This document shows positions 29,477 to 30,132 of a DNA stretch of 30,132 bases, piece after piece. Position 1 is the first letter of the stretch; each line of letters starts with the position of its first letter. The DNA lies in the IMG/VR virus record IMGVR_UViG_3300032516_007627, positions 1-30,132 of that record. One strand, given 5' to 3'. The position numbers and the translations under genes were made by a program. The notes under the pieces were generated by a model. It was not told the origin of the DNA and made no database searches. It saw only the letters and a list, made by a program, of their open reading frames with translations. The stretch comes from a virus.

Positions 29477-30132
29477 CGGTCAACCCTCCGGATGAGTTCA
29501 AACGCCTCCGCATACTCGCACCCGCACACCGACCCCCAGCGGCGGGCAATCGCGCGGAGAACTTCGGGCGACCGCGGGTGTGGGGCAGGGCGCGTCTCCC
29601 CGGCGTAGCACTGCAAGGCCCGGACCTTGGCCTCGATGGTGTCTGTCACGTCCACGAACACGTTAGGGCGAAAGCCGTTGCCCAGGCCGAATGCCCACTC
29701 CGTGCTACTGGGAACCTCGAAAGCGTAGAGTTCCCGCACGCGGCAACCGGGCATCGGGCGGGTGGCCGTCAAGACAGCCTCGAACAGGCGGCGGTGATCG
29801 ATATTGAGACACGCGGGATGGTGCGTGTAGATCACCTCCGGGCTGAAATGCCGGATCTCCATTTCGACAACCTGGACGATTGACAGGAGGGGCACCGTGT
29901 CAAAGCGATTGTCCGGCAGATTATGGAAACTGACCTTGGCCCCCAGGATCCTCGCCACCTCCTCGGCCTGCTCCCGCAACTCCTCGACGTACTGGGCCTC
30001 GTCTGGCCGGCTGGTGCCCCCCTGCCCGAAAATCACGATCTGGACGGAATGGTCCCTCGCCAATTTGGCAATCGTGGCTCCGCATCCGAGGCACTCATCA
30101 TCCGGGTGGGCGGCGCAGACGAGGATGTTCAC
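29473..30132 (-). CDS. PIG-L/LmbE-family deacetylase, 219 aa (start at window edge)
   Basis: The frame begins with GTG at the last base of the window, giving MNILVCAAHPDDE; a more distant start cannot be excluded but the N-terminus looks complete. The zinc site is AHPDDE (residues 8-13) plus THHPACLNIDH (103-113) with His104/105, Asp112 and His113. Known members remove acetyl groups from GlcNAc-type sugars (GlcNAc-PI, mycothiol and bacillithiol precursors). The substrate here is unknown. It lies 40 bases upstream of the terminase genes on the same strand. Confidence 0.88.
   Translation of the reverse strand: MNILVCAAHPDDECLGCGATIAKLARDHSVQIVIFGQGGTSRPDEAQYVEELREQAEEVARILGAKVSFHNLPDNRFDTVPLLSIVQVVEMEIRHFSPEVIYTHHPACLNIDHRRLFEAVLTATRPMPGCRVRELYAFEVPSSTEWAFGLGNGFRPNVFVDVTDTIEAKVRALQCYAGETRPAPHPRSPEVLRAIARRWGSVCGCEYAEAFELIRRVDR

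Noticed and set aside
28833-29549. Longer start for the small terminase at 29549
   Set aside because: The added residues overlap the deacetylase end, look like low-quality sequence, and lack a ribosome site; the ATG at 29432 follows AAGGGAG.

Overview
The window is a stretch of a tailed double-stranded DNA phage (or prophage) of siphovirus type with an HK97-like head. It is GC-rich (about 60% by eye) and packed with genes. All but one of the supported genes lie on the minus strand, so the biological reading order runs right to left. The host is probably Gram-negative, because the lysis module carries an overlapping spanin pair with a lipoprotein partner and a Zn-dependent M15 peptidase. No integrase, tRNA or attachment site is visible, so nothing shows whether this is temperate. 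The host genus cannot be named from the sequence.

Right to left: a PIG-L/LmbE-family deacetylase (window edge); small and large terminase; a portal fused to a Mu-F/SPP1 gp7-type head morphogenesis domain; a small ORF; a consensus sigma70 promoter followed by a leader of about 150 nt with a GNRA-capped hairpin; U35-type prohead protease; HK97-fold major capsid protein; a GC hairpin; an unknown structural protein; a small DUF7210-like protein; a Rossmann/glycosyltransferase-like protein; head-tail connector, neck and tail-completion genes (gp6-like, stopper, gp10-like, tail terminator); a small zinc-ribbon protein; and then the only plus-strand gene, an HNH endonuclease with its own promoter.

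The tail region follows: two paralogous tail-tube-like genes flanking a third small structural gene; a tail chaperone pair joined by a textbook -1 ribosomal frameshift signal; tape measure (1124 aa); a tail-tip protein with seven 43-residue Asp-box repeats; two baseplate/tip-like proteins; a fibre-like protein; and a small tail-associated protein. The lysis block (about 5.1-6.7 kb) holds a membrane/coiled-coil protein, M15 peptidase, holin-like protein, a small ORF and Rz/Rz1-like spanins.

Left of about 4.9 kb is a separate leftward operon of small, mostly unrecognised genes. A 66-aa HTH protein heads it, read from a consensus promoter that would give a leaderless mRNA. The operon ends in a 378-aa unknown protein, a row of four helically phased TTGGAA boxes, a 126-aa protein and a gene cut by the window edge. 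This is probably the early/regulatory module. Genes are coupled by ATGA, TAATG and GTGA overlaps, and most have strong AGGAGG ribosome binding sites. No stretch over 300 bases lacks a gene; the longest gaps are 4898-5116 and 24592-24755, both with regulatory-looking sequence.

Most notable: the frameshift signal, the in-frame Asp-box repeat expansion in the tail tip, the autonomous HNH unit, the switch-like region at 4.9 kb, the capsid-operon promoter with its leader hairpin, and the TTGGAA array.
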